Assembly (NCBI RefSeq): GCF_902506165.1
Contig: NZ_LR733817.1
Span: 5,439,403 to 5,503,402, forward strand
DNA: 64,000 nt
Source: Bosea sp. 29B
GTDB taxonomy: Bacteria; Pseudomonadota; Alphaproteobacteria; Rhizobiales; Beijerinckiaceae
Direction: 5' to 3'
Shown piece after piece: positions 35,403 through 44,738 of this stretch. Position 1 is the first letter of the stretch; each line of letters starts with the position of its first letter. The notes under the pieces are model-generated. The model ran no database searches. It was not told where the DNA came from and saw nothing but the letters and a program-made list of their open reading frames with translations. The position numbers and the translations under genes were made by a program.

Positions 35403-35493
35403 GTCATGCTCGCCCTTGTGGCGAGCGTCCACGTCTTGAACACCACGCTTGGTGAAGGAAGACGTGGATGGTCGGGACAAGCCCGGCCATGAC
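35403..35493. repeat. 91-bp three-hairpin repeat element upstream of tyrS
   Basis: The element is bounded by GTCATG and CATGAC and holds three hairpins: GCTCGCC/GGCGAGC (35408-35426), CCACGTCTT/AAGACGTGG (35429-35467) and ATGGTCGGG/CCCGGCCAT (35468-35490, one T-G pair). Compact multi-hairpin elements of this type are dispersed in Rhizobiales genomes (RIME-like). It lies between the hydrolase stop and the tyrS start, so it is in the tyrS leader or the hydrolase 3' end and could affect RNA stability. Confidence 0.7.
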
Positions 35494-35523
35494 GCGAAAA
35501 CCGTCGAACCATCGAGCCCTGTC

Positions 35524-36774
35524 ATGACCGCCTTCAAGTCCGATTTCCTGCGCGTGCTCGACGAGCGCGGCCTCATCCACCAGATCTCCAACCCGGAGGA
35601 GCTGGACAAGCTCTGCCGGCAGGGGCCGCAGACGGCCTATGTCGGCTATGACGCGACCGCGACCAGCCTGCATATCGGCAACCTGATCTCGGTCACCATG
35701 CTCTACTGGTTCCAGGAGACCGGGCATCGGCCGATCACGCTGATGGGTGGCGGCACCTCAATGGTCGGCGATCCCTCCTTCCGCGACGACCAGCGCAAGC
35801 TCCTCTCGATCGAGGAGATCAACGCCAATATCGAGAGCATCAAGAAGGTCTACTCGCGCATCCTGCGCTATGGCGACGGCCCGAACGATGCGCTGATGGT
35901 GAACAACGCCGACTGGCTGCTCAAGCTCAACTATGTCGAGTTCCTGCGCGATGTCGGCCGGCACTTCTCGGTCAACCGCATGCTCTCCTTCGACTCGGTG
36001 AAGCTGCGGCTCGATCGCGAGCAGTCGCTCTCCTTCCTCGAATTCAACTACATGATCATGCAGGGCTACGACTTCGTCGAGCTCAGCCGCCGCTATGATT
36101 GCCGCCTGCAGATGGGCGGCTCCGACCAGTGGGGCAACATCATCAACGGCGTCGACCTCTCGCACCGCATGGAGGGCAAGCAGCTTTTCGCGCTGACGAC
36201 GCCGCTGCTGACCACCGCTTCGGGCGCCAAGATGGGCAAGACCGCCAGCGGCGCCGTCTGGCTCAATGGCGACCTCTTCAGCCCCTATGAGTTCTGGCAG
36301 TATTTCCGCAACACCGAGGACGCCGATGTCGGCCGCTTCCTCAAGGTGTTCACCCGCCTGTCGCTGGCGGAGATCGCGAAGCTCGCCGCACTCGGCGGCT
36401 CGGAGATCAACGAGGCCAAGAAGGTGCTCGCGACCGAGGCCACCGCGCTGCTGCATGGCCGCGAGGCGGCGGAAGCCGCCGCCGAGACCGCCCGCAAGAC
36501 CTTCGAGGAAGGCGGAGCCGCCCAGGACCTGCCGAGTATCGAAGTGCCTGTTGCCGAGCTCAAGGCCGGCCTCGGCGTGCTCAGCGCCTTCGTCAGCGCC
36601 GGCCTCGTGCCCTCGACCGGCGAGGCTCGCCGCCAGATCAAGGCCGGCGGCCTGCGCGTCAACGACGCCCAAGTCTCCGACGAGCGCGCGACGCTGACGC
36701 CGGCCGATCTGGTCGACGGCGCGGTCAAGCTCTCCTTCGGCAAGAAGAAGCACGTCCTGCTGCGGCCGGTTTGA
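35524..36774 (+). CDS. tyrS: Tyrosyl-tRNA synthetase
   Basis: The 416-residue class I synthetase charges tRNA-Tyr. The HIGH-type motif is ATSLHIGNL, the KMSKS-type loop is [13 protein letters not shown], and tyrosine-site residues appear in YVGYDATA and [13 protein letters not shown]-terminal S4 RNA-binding domain (about 340-416, [20 protein letters not shown]) completes it. ATG 35524 is chosen; the frame is open further upstream, but that part lies in the hairpin repeat. Confidence 0.96.
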   Translation: MTAFKSDFLRVLDERGLIHQISNPEELDKLCRQGPQTAYVGYDATATSLHIGNLISVTMLYWFQETGHRPITLMGGGTSMVGDPSFRDDQRKLLSIEEINANIESIKKVYSRILRYGDGPNDALMVNNADWLLKLNYVEFLRDVGRHFSVNRMLSFDSVKLRLDREQSLSFLEFNYMIMQGYDFVELSRRYDCRLQMGGSDQWGNIINGVDLSHRMEGKQLFALTTPLLTTASGAKMGKTASGAVWLNGDLFSPYEFWQYFRNTEDADVGRFLKVFTRLSLAEIAKLAALGGSEINEAKKVLATEATALLHGREAAEAAAETARKTFEEGGAAQDLPSIEVPVAELKAGLGVLSAFVSAGLVPSTGEARRQIKAGGLRVNDAQVSDERATLTPADLVDGAVKLSFGKKKHVLLRPV

Positions 36775-36813
36775 GGCAGGCGCGCGGCTCGGCGCCCCGC
36801 TTGCCGCCGCGCC

Positions 36814-37707
36814 TCAGCTGAAATGGTAGCGATTGAACCGGTCGAGCTGGTCGTAATACACCAGCGTCGTCCCGCAGCTCCTGTCGGCGACGCTGAAGAT
36901 ATTGGTATCGTCGTAGCCGGTCAGAACCACCCAGTGATTGACGGTCCCTTCATTGGTGATGTGGGCGACGATGCCGGCGCCCGACTTCAGCCAGCGGCTG
37001 ACCTCGCCAAAGCTGGTTTCCGCGCCCTTGTACTGCCGGTAGAGCCAGACACGCTTGCCGAATGCGCCGGTCAGGAGCCCGAAGTCTAGGTCAGAGCGCT
37101 GCTTGCTGCGATGCGCGTAGCCTTGCGCCTCGTGCGACATCCAGGCTTCGAGCGTGGCCGGCGTGACGATCGCCGGGTCGAGAGGGTAACCGGGATTCTT
37201 GCTCGCCAGGACAGTCTTGACCGTGTCGAGATGCGGTGGGGTGAACCTGATGTTCTTCGAGGCGATCATCGTGGCGCAAGCCGTCAGCGCGCACCCCTTG
37301 GCCCGGATCTCGTCGGCCGTCCCGTTCAGTGTCTGGTCGCCCCAGCGATTGTCGCCTTGCGAGTAGTTGCAGGCCGGCGCCACCGTGAAGGTGGCCCTGA
37401 TCGCGGCACTGACGGGATAAGGCCGCGAAGGATCGGGCTCGGTCAGGCGGCCCGCATAGGAATTGAGCGCCTTGAGCGTAGGCCGCGTCAGGCCGGGACT
37501 TACGATACCGTCGCCGCCGCCCACGCGTGCGACGCGCTGGAACGTTCGGATCCTGTCCTTGAAGTTCGACCGGTCGGCGTCAGGGCTGCCGCCGGACCAG
37601 TCCTTGACCTCGCGCAACAGGATGATGATCTTGTCGACATCCTCCTCCTTGTTGGGCGAGTTTCCGGCCCCGACGGCGAATTTGATCTCAAGTGGTGGCC
37701 CGGGCAC
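36814..37707 (-). CDS. C39-like cysteine peptidase, candidate secreted amidase effector
   Basis: The 297-residue protein has no signal peptide. The N-terminus (FAVGAGNSPNKEEDVDKIII) resembles the VGxGGxNxxxDVxxVQxxL leader of many peptidoglycan hydrolases in phages and T6SS cargo. Residues 115-290 look like a C39-like (papain-fold) domain: SQGDNRWGDQTLNG, presumed nucleophile Cys139 in KGCALTACATM, His258 in VNHWVVLTGYDD, Asp275 in VADRSCG. Such domains cleave peptide or amide bonds. Lack of a signal peptide plus this leader suggests export by T6SS or phage-like release, which is inference. The start is GTG 37705-37707, five bases after GAGG. Confidence 0.7.
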   Translation of the reverse strand: MPGPPLEIKFAVGAGNSPNKEEDVDKIIILLREVKDWSGGSPDADRSNFKDRIRTFQRVARVGGGDGIVSPGLTRPTLKALNSYAGRLTEPDPSRPYPVSAAIRATFTVAPACNYSQGDNRWGDQTLNGTADEIRAKGCALTACATMIASKNIRFTPPHLDTVKTVLASKNPGYPLDPAIVTPATLEAWMSHEAQGYAHRSKQRSDLDFGLLTGAFGKRVWLYRQYKGAETSFGEVSRWLKSGAGIVAHITNEGTVNHWVVLTGYDDTNIFSVADRSCGTTLVYYDQLDRFNRYHFS

Positions 37708-37799
37708 ATCGACCTCGCTCGTTCCGGGTGGAGCAGCGAGACTCTAGCCGAGCATTCCCTTAGGTCAACACGCCAAGAACCCGCGCCCTGTTGGCGCGC

Positions 37800-40700
37800 T
37801 CAGCGTTCCGCCGTGCCGGGCGCCGGCACATTGGTACCCGGCCGCCCTTGCCCCACCGGTCCGCCGCCAAGCGGGTCGACGAAGCGGCGCAGGATGCCGG
37901 GCGCGATCGCCGAGAGCGGGTTCACCGTCATGGTCGGCTGGCTGGCAGAGCCCGAGACGCGGAAGTTCACCGCGAACAGCCCACCATATTGCCCACCACC
38001 GAGGATCATGCCGACCACCGGCACCTGGGCGAAGGCGTTGTTGAAGGCATAGCCCGGCACGAAGGTGCCGCCGATATCGACGCGGTCGCGGCCATAGTCG
38101 ACATTGCCCTGGATGGTGAAGCCGACCTGTTGGCCCCAGAGCACTGCATCATTGATGTCGATCCGGCTGGCGCTGCGCACGAACTCGGCGCGCAATTTGG
38201 TGAAGGCGACATCGCTCGCATCGACGCGCGGGGCTGGCGCGCCGGTGCTGTCGAGCGCGCCCGGCGCCTGGGAGCCCGGCGGGCCGACGACGCGGCGCAA
38301 GGCCGGCTCGTCCCGCACCGTGAAACTGCGCAGGAGCAGTTCGCCCGGCTGGCGCCCCTCGCCGGCTCCGATCTGCAGCACCAGATCGCCGCCATAGGCG
38401 CGGCGATAGAGGTCGAGGAAGCGCAAGGTGGCGCCGCCATTCTCCGACTGCACCACGATCGACCCCGGGCCCTCGCCTTGCCTGGCCTGCTTGATCGAAA
38501 GGTCCGCCTTGCCGATCCGGCCCTGATAGGCGATCGAACGAACGGCGCCGTTGCGGCGCGAGAGCTTGAGCTGTGAATTGCCGAGCGCCTCGCTGTTGAA
38601 GCCGGTCAGGATCGGCACGTCGAGGTCGAGGTCGAAATCAGCTCCGGACGCGGCGTTCTGGCCGCCGCGAGCGCCGCTCCTGGCGGAGGCGGCAGGCGCA
38701 TCGAACAGATCGCGGATGAAAGGCCGGGCATCGAGCACCGCCCCCCGCACCGAGAGCTTGGTCACGCCGCCATCGCGGCCGATCTCGACCTTGGTCAGGT
38801 TGTCGCCCGGCGACAGGCGCAATTGCGAGAAGCTCGCGCTCTCGAACGCGTTCTGCCTGGTCAGCGAGATCCGCCCCTTCGCCAGCAGCGGCGCGCTCTC
38901 GATCGTCAGATCCTCCAGATCCGGACCGTCATCGTCGACAACATAGGTGAAGACTGCCTTGCCGGCCCGGCCGGCAGGCTTGCCGACGCCGGGCACGCCC
39001 GTGTCGATCGTCGCCTTGGTCAGGTCGACCTCGACGCGCGGCGGCGCCTCCGGGACCTTGCCGAGCGGTTTCACGACCTTGACCTGCATCGACCCGCTGA
39101 CGCCGGTCTCAGGGCCGAGGCCACGCCGCTTCAGCGCAGCATTGTCGAGATTGAGCGAGACGGTCGCCTCGCCCTGCCCCTTCGCATTCTGCCTGAGCTC
39201 GATCGGCGCCTTGTCGCCGCCGACCCTGCCTTCGCCCTTGATCGCGAGCTGGCCGCGGTCGTAGGTCAGCGCCAGATTGGCGCCCTCCAGCTTTTCGCCA
39301 CCGAGCAGATTGTCGGAGGCGACGTTCGAGAGCATGCCAGTGCTGCGAATCAGGACGTCATTGAACGTCAGATCGTTGACCAGCGGCAGTGAGAGCTGGT
39401 TGGTCAGATCGATCGCGCCGCGCAACGCCCCGGGCTCGATCTTGAGCGGCGAGAATTCGCGCAGCGACGGGAAATTGAGGAGCGCGACCAGCGCGTCGGC
39501 TGAGCCCGTCGACTTGAAGCCGATCCGCGCCTGCGGCCGGTCCGCCCAGGTGTCGGACATGGCGAAGGTGCCTTCGCCGAGCTGGAGCTTGCGGCCCTCG
39601 CCGACCTCGGCCGTGGCCTGCGAAATGACAAGGTCGACGGTGCGGCCTGTCGTCGAGCCGACGACGCGGGCATCGGTGAGGAGAGGCAAGCCGGGATTCG
39701 GCAGGAAACTGACCTGCGAGGCCTTCAGGCTCACGGCGACGGCGTCGTCATCCATGCCTTTGCCGTCCGCCAGCCGGGCGTTCGCCTCCGGTGACATCGC
39801 CAGCTTGACGTCGATCTCCTCGACACGCCCGCTCTTCACCATCTCGACCAGGGCTGCATGCAGTCCGGGCGAGGTCACGGCCGGCCAGACCGCGAGCGCC
39901 GCCCGCATGTCGGTATCGACCGCCCTGATCTGGAAGCGATGCGAATTCTTGTCGTCGCGCCGGCGCGCCATGCCGGAGCCTTCGGCGTTGATCAGCGGCC
40001 CCTTGAACGAGAGCTGGCCCATCCTGACCTCGCCCGCGCCGGGGTCGACCTCGAGCTGCGTGCGCAAGCTCGAGAGGACCACCGCCGCATCCTTGCCGAT
40101 ACCGGCCACCTGCCCCGCACCGTCGAGCGCCAGCCGCCAGATGCCCCCCTCGTTGCGCGCCTCTCCGCTTCCGGCGAGCCTAGTCTCGCCGGCCTGGAGC
40201 TGGGCGGTCGTGACCTTGACCGTCTTGAGACCGTCATCGCTGGTGAAGTCGAGCTTGGCGCCCTGGACCTCGATCGGGTCGAGCCCCGCATTGTGAAGCT
40301 TGACCACCCCCGGCGCGACGGAGAGCCCCGCGGCGATCCTGCGTTCGCCGCCGCCGGTCTGGGTCAGCGAGATCTTGCCGCTGAGCGCCAGGCCATCGAG
40401 CGCAACCATGGCGTTGCCAAAGGCCAGCGCCACCGCCTCTGCCGGCTCGAAGCGATGGATGTCGATCGTAGCGCTGCGCGTACCGTCCGGCGCACTAGCC
40501 AGATCGATCGCCAGCTCCTTCCAGCGCGGCCCGATGCGCCCTTTCATCGACAGCCGCGCCTGCCCGTCGCCGAAGCGCTCCAGCCGGATGTCGACATCCT
40601 CCAGGCCGGAGCGCTGCCGCCCGGCCGGGTCGATCAGCGTCACCCGTGCTCCGCCGATGCCGGCGACCTCGAGCGAGCCGAGGAGGCCATCATTCGAGAC

Positions 40701-41201
40701 CAGCGCGCCGATCGCGTTCATCGCCCCGGCAAAGGCGTCCCAGTCGACGGGATCGCCCGCGACCGGCGTTTTCGGAGCCTGCTCCGGCTGAACATCCTGT
40801 TCCAGCAGCAACAAGCCGTCCTGCCTGACGCCGAGCCGGATGTTGACGCCGCGCAAGTCGAGCGAGACCAGGCGGATATCGCCGCGCAGCAGCGCCATCG
40901 GGTCATAGCCCAGCACCGCCTCCGGCGCCCGGAACGAAGCCCCACCGGCATGCTTGAACGAGACTTCGCGAACCCGAAGGCGCGAGCGGCCATCGACGCG
41001 GTCGAGCTGGGCATGCTCGGCCGTGACTTTCCAGTTCGGCCCGAGCCGTTCCTCAATGGCGGTGGAGATGCGGCCCTCAAGCCCTGAGAGCGGAATGAAG
41101 CCGCTGACCAGCAGGGCGGCCGCGGCGAAACCCAGCATGACGACGGCGACGCAGACCGTGAGCGCGATGGTGACGATGCCGCGCCAGGCGCGCTTGGCCA
41201 C
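37800..41201 (-). CDS. Large AsmA-like protein (DUF3971, YhdP/TamB superfamily)
   Basis: This protein of about 1133 residues has one N-terminal membrane helix (GIVTIALTVCVAVVMLGFAA) and a very long periplasmic region built of beta-rich repeats, with the DUF3971 region and AsmA-like C-terminus (DRVDIGGTFVPGYAFNNAF, VNFRVSGSASQPTMTVNPLS). E. coli relatives form bridges that carry phospholipids to the outer membrane. I start at GTG 41199-41201 because AGGAGG lies eight bases before it; a TTG at 41279 would add 26 residues and lacks a good site. It diverges from the peroxiredoxin gene. Confidence 0.9.
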   Translation of the reverse strand: MAKRAWRGIVTIALTVCVAVVMLGFAAAALLVSGFIPLSGLEGRISTAIEERLGPNWKVTAEHAQLDRVDGRSRLRVREVSFKHAGGASFRAPEAVLGYDPMALLRGDIRLVSLDLRGVNIRLGVRQDGLLLLEQDVQPEQAPKTPVAGDPVDWDAFAGAMNAIGALVSNDGLLGSLEVAGIGGARVTLIDPAGRQRSGLEDVDIRLERFGDGQARLSMKGRIGPRWKELAIDLASAPDGTRSATIDIHRFEPAEAVALAFGNAMVALDGLALSGKISLTQTGGGERRIAAGLSVAPGVVKLHNAGLDPIEVQGAKLDFTSDDGLKTVKVTTAQLQAGETRLAGSGEARNEGGIWRLALDGAGQVAGIGKDAAVVLSSLRTQLEVDPGAGEVRMGQLSFKGPLINAEGSGMARRRDDKNSHRFQIRAVDTDMRAALAVWPAVTSPGLHAALVEMVKSGRVEEIDVKLAMSPEANARLADGKGMDDDAVAVSLKASQVSFLPNPGLPLLTDARVVGSTTGRTVDLVISQATAEVGEGRKLQLGEGTFAMSDTWADRPQARIGFKSTGSADALVALLNFPSLREFSPLKIEPGALRGAIDLTNQLSLPLVNDLTFNDVLIRSTGMLSNVASDNLLGGEKLEGANLALTYDRGQLAIKGEGRVGGDKAPIELRQNAKGQGEATVSLNLDNAALKRRGLGPETGVSGSMQVKVVKPLGKVPEAPPRVEVDLTKATIDTGVPGVGKPAGRAGKAVFTYVVDDDGPDLEDLTIESAPLLAKGRISLTRQNAFESASFSQLRLSPGDNLTKVEIGRDGGVTKLSVRGAVLDARPFIRDLFDAPAASARSGARGGQNAASGADFDLDLDVPILTGFNSEALGNSQLKLSRRNGAVRSIAYQGRIGKADLSIKQARQGEGPGSIVVQSENGGATLRFLDLYRRAYGGDLVLQIGAGEGRQPGELLLRSFTVRDEPALRRVVGPPGSQAPGALDSTGAPAPRVDASDVAFTKLRAEFVRSASRIDINDAVLWGQQVGFTIQGNVDYGRDRVDIGGTFVPGYAFNNAFAQVPVVGMILGGGQYGGLFAVNFRVSGSASQPTMTVNPLSAIAPGILRRFVDPLGGGPVGQGRPGTNVPAPGTAER

Positions 41202-41209
41202 GGCGACCA

Positions 41210-41215
41210 CCTCCT
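41210..41215 (-). promoter_or_regulatory. Ribosome binding site deciding the AsmA-like start
   Basis: On the minus strand this reads AGGAGG, a full match to the anti-Shine-Dalgarno, eight bases before GTG 41199-41201. It decides the start against the upstream TTG. Confidence 0.6.
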
Positions 41216-41504
41216 GGCACTCCGTGTCGGAAGCCGCGCCGGCTGCAGAAGCCGCGGCGATCTTGCTGGTCTCGGTCAAACGGAATCGCTTCTTGTCTTG
41301 CTGCTCGAATCATGCGGATCGATGCGGTGGCTTCGGCAGCCGGGCCGCCGCAGCATCCGCATGATGCGCCTGATCCGGGGAGCGGTACAGCAGCGGCAAG
41401 CTAGCTGATTCGTCCCCGGTCGGTTCTGGTCTGTGGTCGGAGCCGGCTTATTGCCTGCGGCTTACCCGGCCCTTGCATGTGATCGCGACCAAAGGAAGGC
41501 GAAG

Positions 41505-41969
41505 ATGGCGTTGAACGAAGGCGTACCGGCCCCCGACTTCACCTTGCCGACAGATGGCGGCGGCTCGCTCACGCTCTCCGGCCTGCGCGGCCGCAAGGTC
41601 GTGCTCTATGCCTATCCGCAGGACGACACGACGAGCTGCACCAACGAGGCGCTCTCCTTCGATGCCTTGCGCGACGATTTCGCCGCGGCCGGCACGTCGG
41701 TCATCGGCATCTCGCCGGATTCGGTGAAGCGCCATGACAAGTTCAAGCAGAAATACGGCCTGCAGCTGACGCTGGTCTCGGACGAGGAGCGCAAGGCGAT
41801 CGAGGCTTACGGCCTGTGGGTCGAGAAGCAGATGTATGGCCGCCACTATATGGGCGTGGAACGCAGCACCTTCCTGATCGACGAGGCCGGCAGGATCGTC
41901 CGCGTCTGGGCCAAGGTCCGGGTCAAGGGTCATGCCGAGGCCGTGCTCGCAGCCGCCCGCGAAATCTGA
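41505..41969 (+). CDS. bcp: Peroxiredoxin of the Bcp/PrxQ family, one-Cys type
   Basis: The 154-residue thioredoxin-fold peroxidase starts MALNEGVPAPDFTLPTDGGG and has the Bcp signature YAYPQDDTTSCTNEALSFDA. The peroxidatic cysteine lies in TSCTNEA, but the resolving cysteine five residues on (CTxxAC in E. coli Bcp) is missing, and no other cysteine occurs. It should act as a one-Cys enzyme using an external thiol. AAGGAAGGCGAAG upstream gives a strong ribosome site for ATG 41505. Confidence 0.93.
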   Translation: MALNEGVPAPDFTLPTDGGGSLTLSGLRGRKVVLYAYPQDDTTSCTNEALSFDALRDDFAAAGTSVIGISPDSVKRHDKFKQKYGLQLTLVSDEERKAIEAYGLWVEKQMYGRHYMGVERSTFLIDEAGRIVRVWAKVRVKGHAEAVLAAAREI

Positions 41970-42069
41970 GGCCAGGGCTCGGATACCCGCAAAACCCGCT
42001 GAGATTTGCGATTGGTTAACCCTAACGAGGTCTAATCATCCTATCGCAGCGTCACTTCCGGTTTTGCGT

Positions 42070-43395
42070 ATGACCTCCTTGGATTCCCGTGCTCAGGCCG
42101 CCGGCCACGAGCTTGCCGTGACTGGCATTCTTGCCCGCCGCAGCTTCACCGTTCGCCGCTCGACCGCCTTGCTCGGTCTCAGCCTCCTGGCGCTGACCAC
42201 TGCCTGGAGCGGCGCGACGAGCTGGTACATCCTGCGCAAGGACGACCTCGCCGCGCGGTTGATCAGCCGCGAGACCTCCCGCCAATACGCCTATGAGGAT
42301 CGGATCGCCGCCCTGCGCGCCGATGTCGACCGGCTCGCCAGCCGCGCTTTGCTCGACCAGGACGGCGTCGAGGCCCGCGTCGGCGAGATCGCCACGCGCC
42401 AGGCCGAGCTCGAATCGCGGCAATCCCTGGTCAACGCTGTCGCCGAAAGCCTGCAATCGGCCGGTATCGGCGTGTCGCAAGCCGCCAAGAACCCGCTGCG
42501 CCAGCGCATGATCAAGCCCGAGGAACCGGTCCGCGCCTCCGGCGTCACCAGCTTCGCGCCCTTTGCCTCCGGCAAGCCGACCCCGGCACCGGAGACCCTG
42601 CCTCTGCGCGGTGCCGACGACCGCCCGGCGCCCTGGCAGTCGGGCGAGGCCGAGGCACCGGTCGCGCCGGCCAAGCGCGTCGCCGAGGCCCTGACCCAGC
42701 TCGACCAGTCGATCGAGCGCAGCTCGGCCACGCAACTCGCGGCTCTGCGCGAACTCGACAGGAATCTCGGCGATACCCAGAAGACGTTGCGCAGCGCTCT
42801 TGCCGAAACCCGCCTCGACACCGACAAGCTCACCGTGGCCGCCCAGGTCCCGAAGGGCGTCGGCGGCCCCCTGGTCCCGGTCAATCTCGATCCCTCGGCG
42901 GGGCCCTTCGAGGCGACCCTAAGTTCACTGCAGCCGCGTATCGCGACCGTCTTCCGCCTGCGCGGCCTCGTCGAGCAGCTGCCGCTGCGCCGGCCGCTCG
43001 CGGGAGAACTCGAGCTGAGCTCCAATTACGGCTATCGCGCTGATCCCTTCACGCGCGGCGCGGCCCTGCACACGGGCATGGACCTGCGTGCCGAGCACGG
43101 CTCGCCGGTGCGCGCGACCGGCCCGGGCAAGGTCGTGACGGCCGAGTATTCCGGCGGCTACGGCAATATGGTCGAGATCGAGCATGCCAGCGGCATCACC
43201 ACCCGCTATGCCCACATGTCGGCGATCCTGGTGAGCGAGGGGCAGATCGTGACGGCCGGCACGTTGGTCGGCCGCGTCGGCTCCACCGGCCGCTCGACAG
43301 GCCCGCATCTGCACTACGAGACCCGCATCGACGGCGAGCCTGCCGATCCGAATCGTTTCCTGCGTGCCGGCGACAAGCTGGCCGGGCAGCTCTAA
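42070..43395 (+). CDS. Membrane-anchored M23-family peptidoglycan endopeptidase
   Basis: The 441-residue protein has an N-terminal membrane helix (about 35-55), a coiled coil (about 65-125), a Pro/Ala-rich spacer and a C-terminal LytM/M23 domain (about 315-435). The zinc ligands are visible in LHTGMDLRAEHG, TTRYAHM and GPHLHYET, so the enzyme should be active rather than an EnvC-like activator. The layout resembles periplasmic cell-wall endopeptidases of Rhizobiales. I start at ATG 42070 (MTSLDSRAQA). A strong terminator follows. Confidence 0.92.
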   Translation: MTSLDSRAQAAGHELAVTGILARRSFTVRRSTALLGLSLLALTTAWSGATSWYILRKDDLAARLISRETSRQYAYEDRIAALRADVDRLASRALLDQDGVEARVGEIATRQAELESRQSLVNAVAESLQSAGIGVSQAAKNPLRQRMIKPEEPVRASGVTSFAPFASGKPTPAPETLPLRGADDRPAPWQSGEAEAPVAPAKRVAEALTQLDQSIERSSATQLAALRELDRNLGDTQKTLRSALAETRLDTDKLTVAAQVPKGVGGPLVPVNLDPSAGPFEATLSSLQPRIATVFRLRGLVEQLPLRRPLAGELELSSNYGYRADPFTRGAALHTGMDLRAEHGSPVRATGPGKVVTAEYSGGYGNMVEIEHASGITTRYAHMSAILVSEGQIVTAGTLVGRVGSTGRSTGPHLHYETRIDGEPADPNRFLRAGDKLAGQL

Positions 43396-43424
43396 CGACC
43401 CGCGACCAACGAGCGCAAATCCTC

Positions 43425-43463
43425 ACAACCAGTTGCAGCATTCAGCTGCAACTGGTTGTTTTG
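43425..43463. terminator. Intrinsic terminator between the M23 gene and prfB
   Basis: CAACCAGTTGCAGC (43426-43439) pairs with GCTGCAACTGGTTG (43445-43458), a 14-bp perfect stem (15 with the flanking A-T) and a five-base loop, followed by TTTTG on the plus strand. The converging prfB transcript can also end here, though its T-run is poor. Confidence 0.88.
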
Positions 43464-43494
43464 ATTCGATAAGCCAGTCGGAGTGAGCCCGCTC

Positions 43495-44623
43495 TCAGTC
43501 GATATCCTCGACTTCGACGGTCGTGCCGTAGACGCGCTGGGCCAGCGACGCTTCCATGAACGGGTCGAGCTCGCCATCGAGCACGTCGGAGGGCGCCGTC
43601 GAGGTAACGCCCGTGCGCAGGTCCTTCACCAGCTGATAGGGCTGCAGCACATAAGAGCGGATCTGGTGGCCCCAGCCGATATCGGTCTTGGAGGCCTGCT
43701 CCGCGTTGGCCTTCTCCTCGCGCTTCTTCAGCTCGGCCTCGTAGAGGCGGGCGCGCAGCATGTCCCAGGCCTTGGCCCGGTTCTTGTGCTGCGAACGCTC
43801 CTGCTGGCAGGCAGCCACGATACCGGTCGGGATATGGGTGATGCGCACCGCCGAATCGGTGGTGTTGATGTGCTGGCCGCCGGCGCCCTGGGCCCGGTAG
43901 GTGTCGATGCGGCAGTCGGATTCCTTGACGTCGATGACGATGCGATCGTCGACGACTGGGTAAACCCAGACCGACGCAAAGGACGTCTGTCGACGAGCAT
44001 TCGAATCAAACGGCGAGATGCGCACCAGTCGATGCACACCCGATTCCGTCTTCAGCCAGCCATAGGCATTGTGGCCCTTGAACTGCAGTGTCGCCGATTT
44101 GATGCCGGCCTGGTCGCCATCCTGATATTCCAGCATGTCGACCTTGAACTTCCGCCGCTCGCCCCAGCGCCGATACATGCGCAGCAGCATCTCGGCCCAG
44201 TCCTGGCTCTCGGTACCACCGGCGCCGGGATGGATCTCGACATAGGTGTCGAGCATATCGGCTTCGCCGGAGAGCAGCGATTCGACCTGCAGCCGGCCGG
44301 CCTCAACCTCGACCGTCTTGATCGCAGCTTCGCCCTCGGCGATGGTGGCCGCATCTTCTTCCATCTCGCCGAGCTCGATCAGGGTCAGCGCATCGTCGAC
44401 CTCACGCTCGAGCCGCGTGATGCCCTCGATCTGCGTCTCGAGCTGGGTGCGTTCGCGCATCAGCTTCTGCGCGGCTTCGGCGTCGTTCCAGAAATCGGGG
44501 CCTTCGGAAAGCGCGTTCAGCTCCGCCAGGCGTCGTTGTGCGACATCCCAGTCAAAGATGCCTCCTCAGCAGTCCGATCGACTGCTTGGCGTTGTCGAGT
44601 TGCGTCTGGATTTCGGGTCGCAT
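43495..44623 (-). CDS. prfB: Peptide chain release factor 2, with programmed +1 frameshift
   Basis: RF2 frees finished proteins at UGA and UAA stops. The gene starts at ATG 44621-44623; 23 codons (MRPEIQTQLDNAKQSIGLLR to RRHL) end at an in-frame TGA (44552-44554). Reading resumes one base on at GAC 44551-44553 (DWDVAQRRLAELNALSEGPD) and runs to the stop at 43495, giving 375 residues. The shifted product has the stop-recognition SPF motif (ISPFDSNARR) and the catalytic GGQ (QGAGGQHINTTDS). Anyone calling only ATG 44460 would lose the first 54 residues. It lies downstream of mrcA and DUF1697 on the same strand. Confidence 0.95.
44551..44566 (-). other. prfB: prfB autoregulatory +1 frameshift site
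   Basis: On the minus strand: AGGAGG CAT CTT TGA C. An internal Shine-Dalgarno-like AGGAGG (44561-44566) lies three bases before CTT (44555-44557), followed by the stop TGA. This is the known RF2 control: when RF2 is scarce the ribosome slips from CTT to TTT and continues. All parts are intact. Confidence 0.95.
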
Positions 44624-44738
44624 GGTGCGGGCTAGGCTTTCCTGATGGGTTTCGATCGGGCACGCCGAACGGAATTGTTCAGATAGGGGTGAAAGGACCG
44701 GGTGTAAACGGCGGCCATAGCCTCGCCGGCAGTCGCGG

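Noticed and set aside
36778..36814. AGGCGCGCGGC and GCCGCGCCT after tyrS as a terminator
   Set aside because: The stem needs a bulge, has no T-run and runs into the stop codon of the convergent gene.
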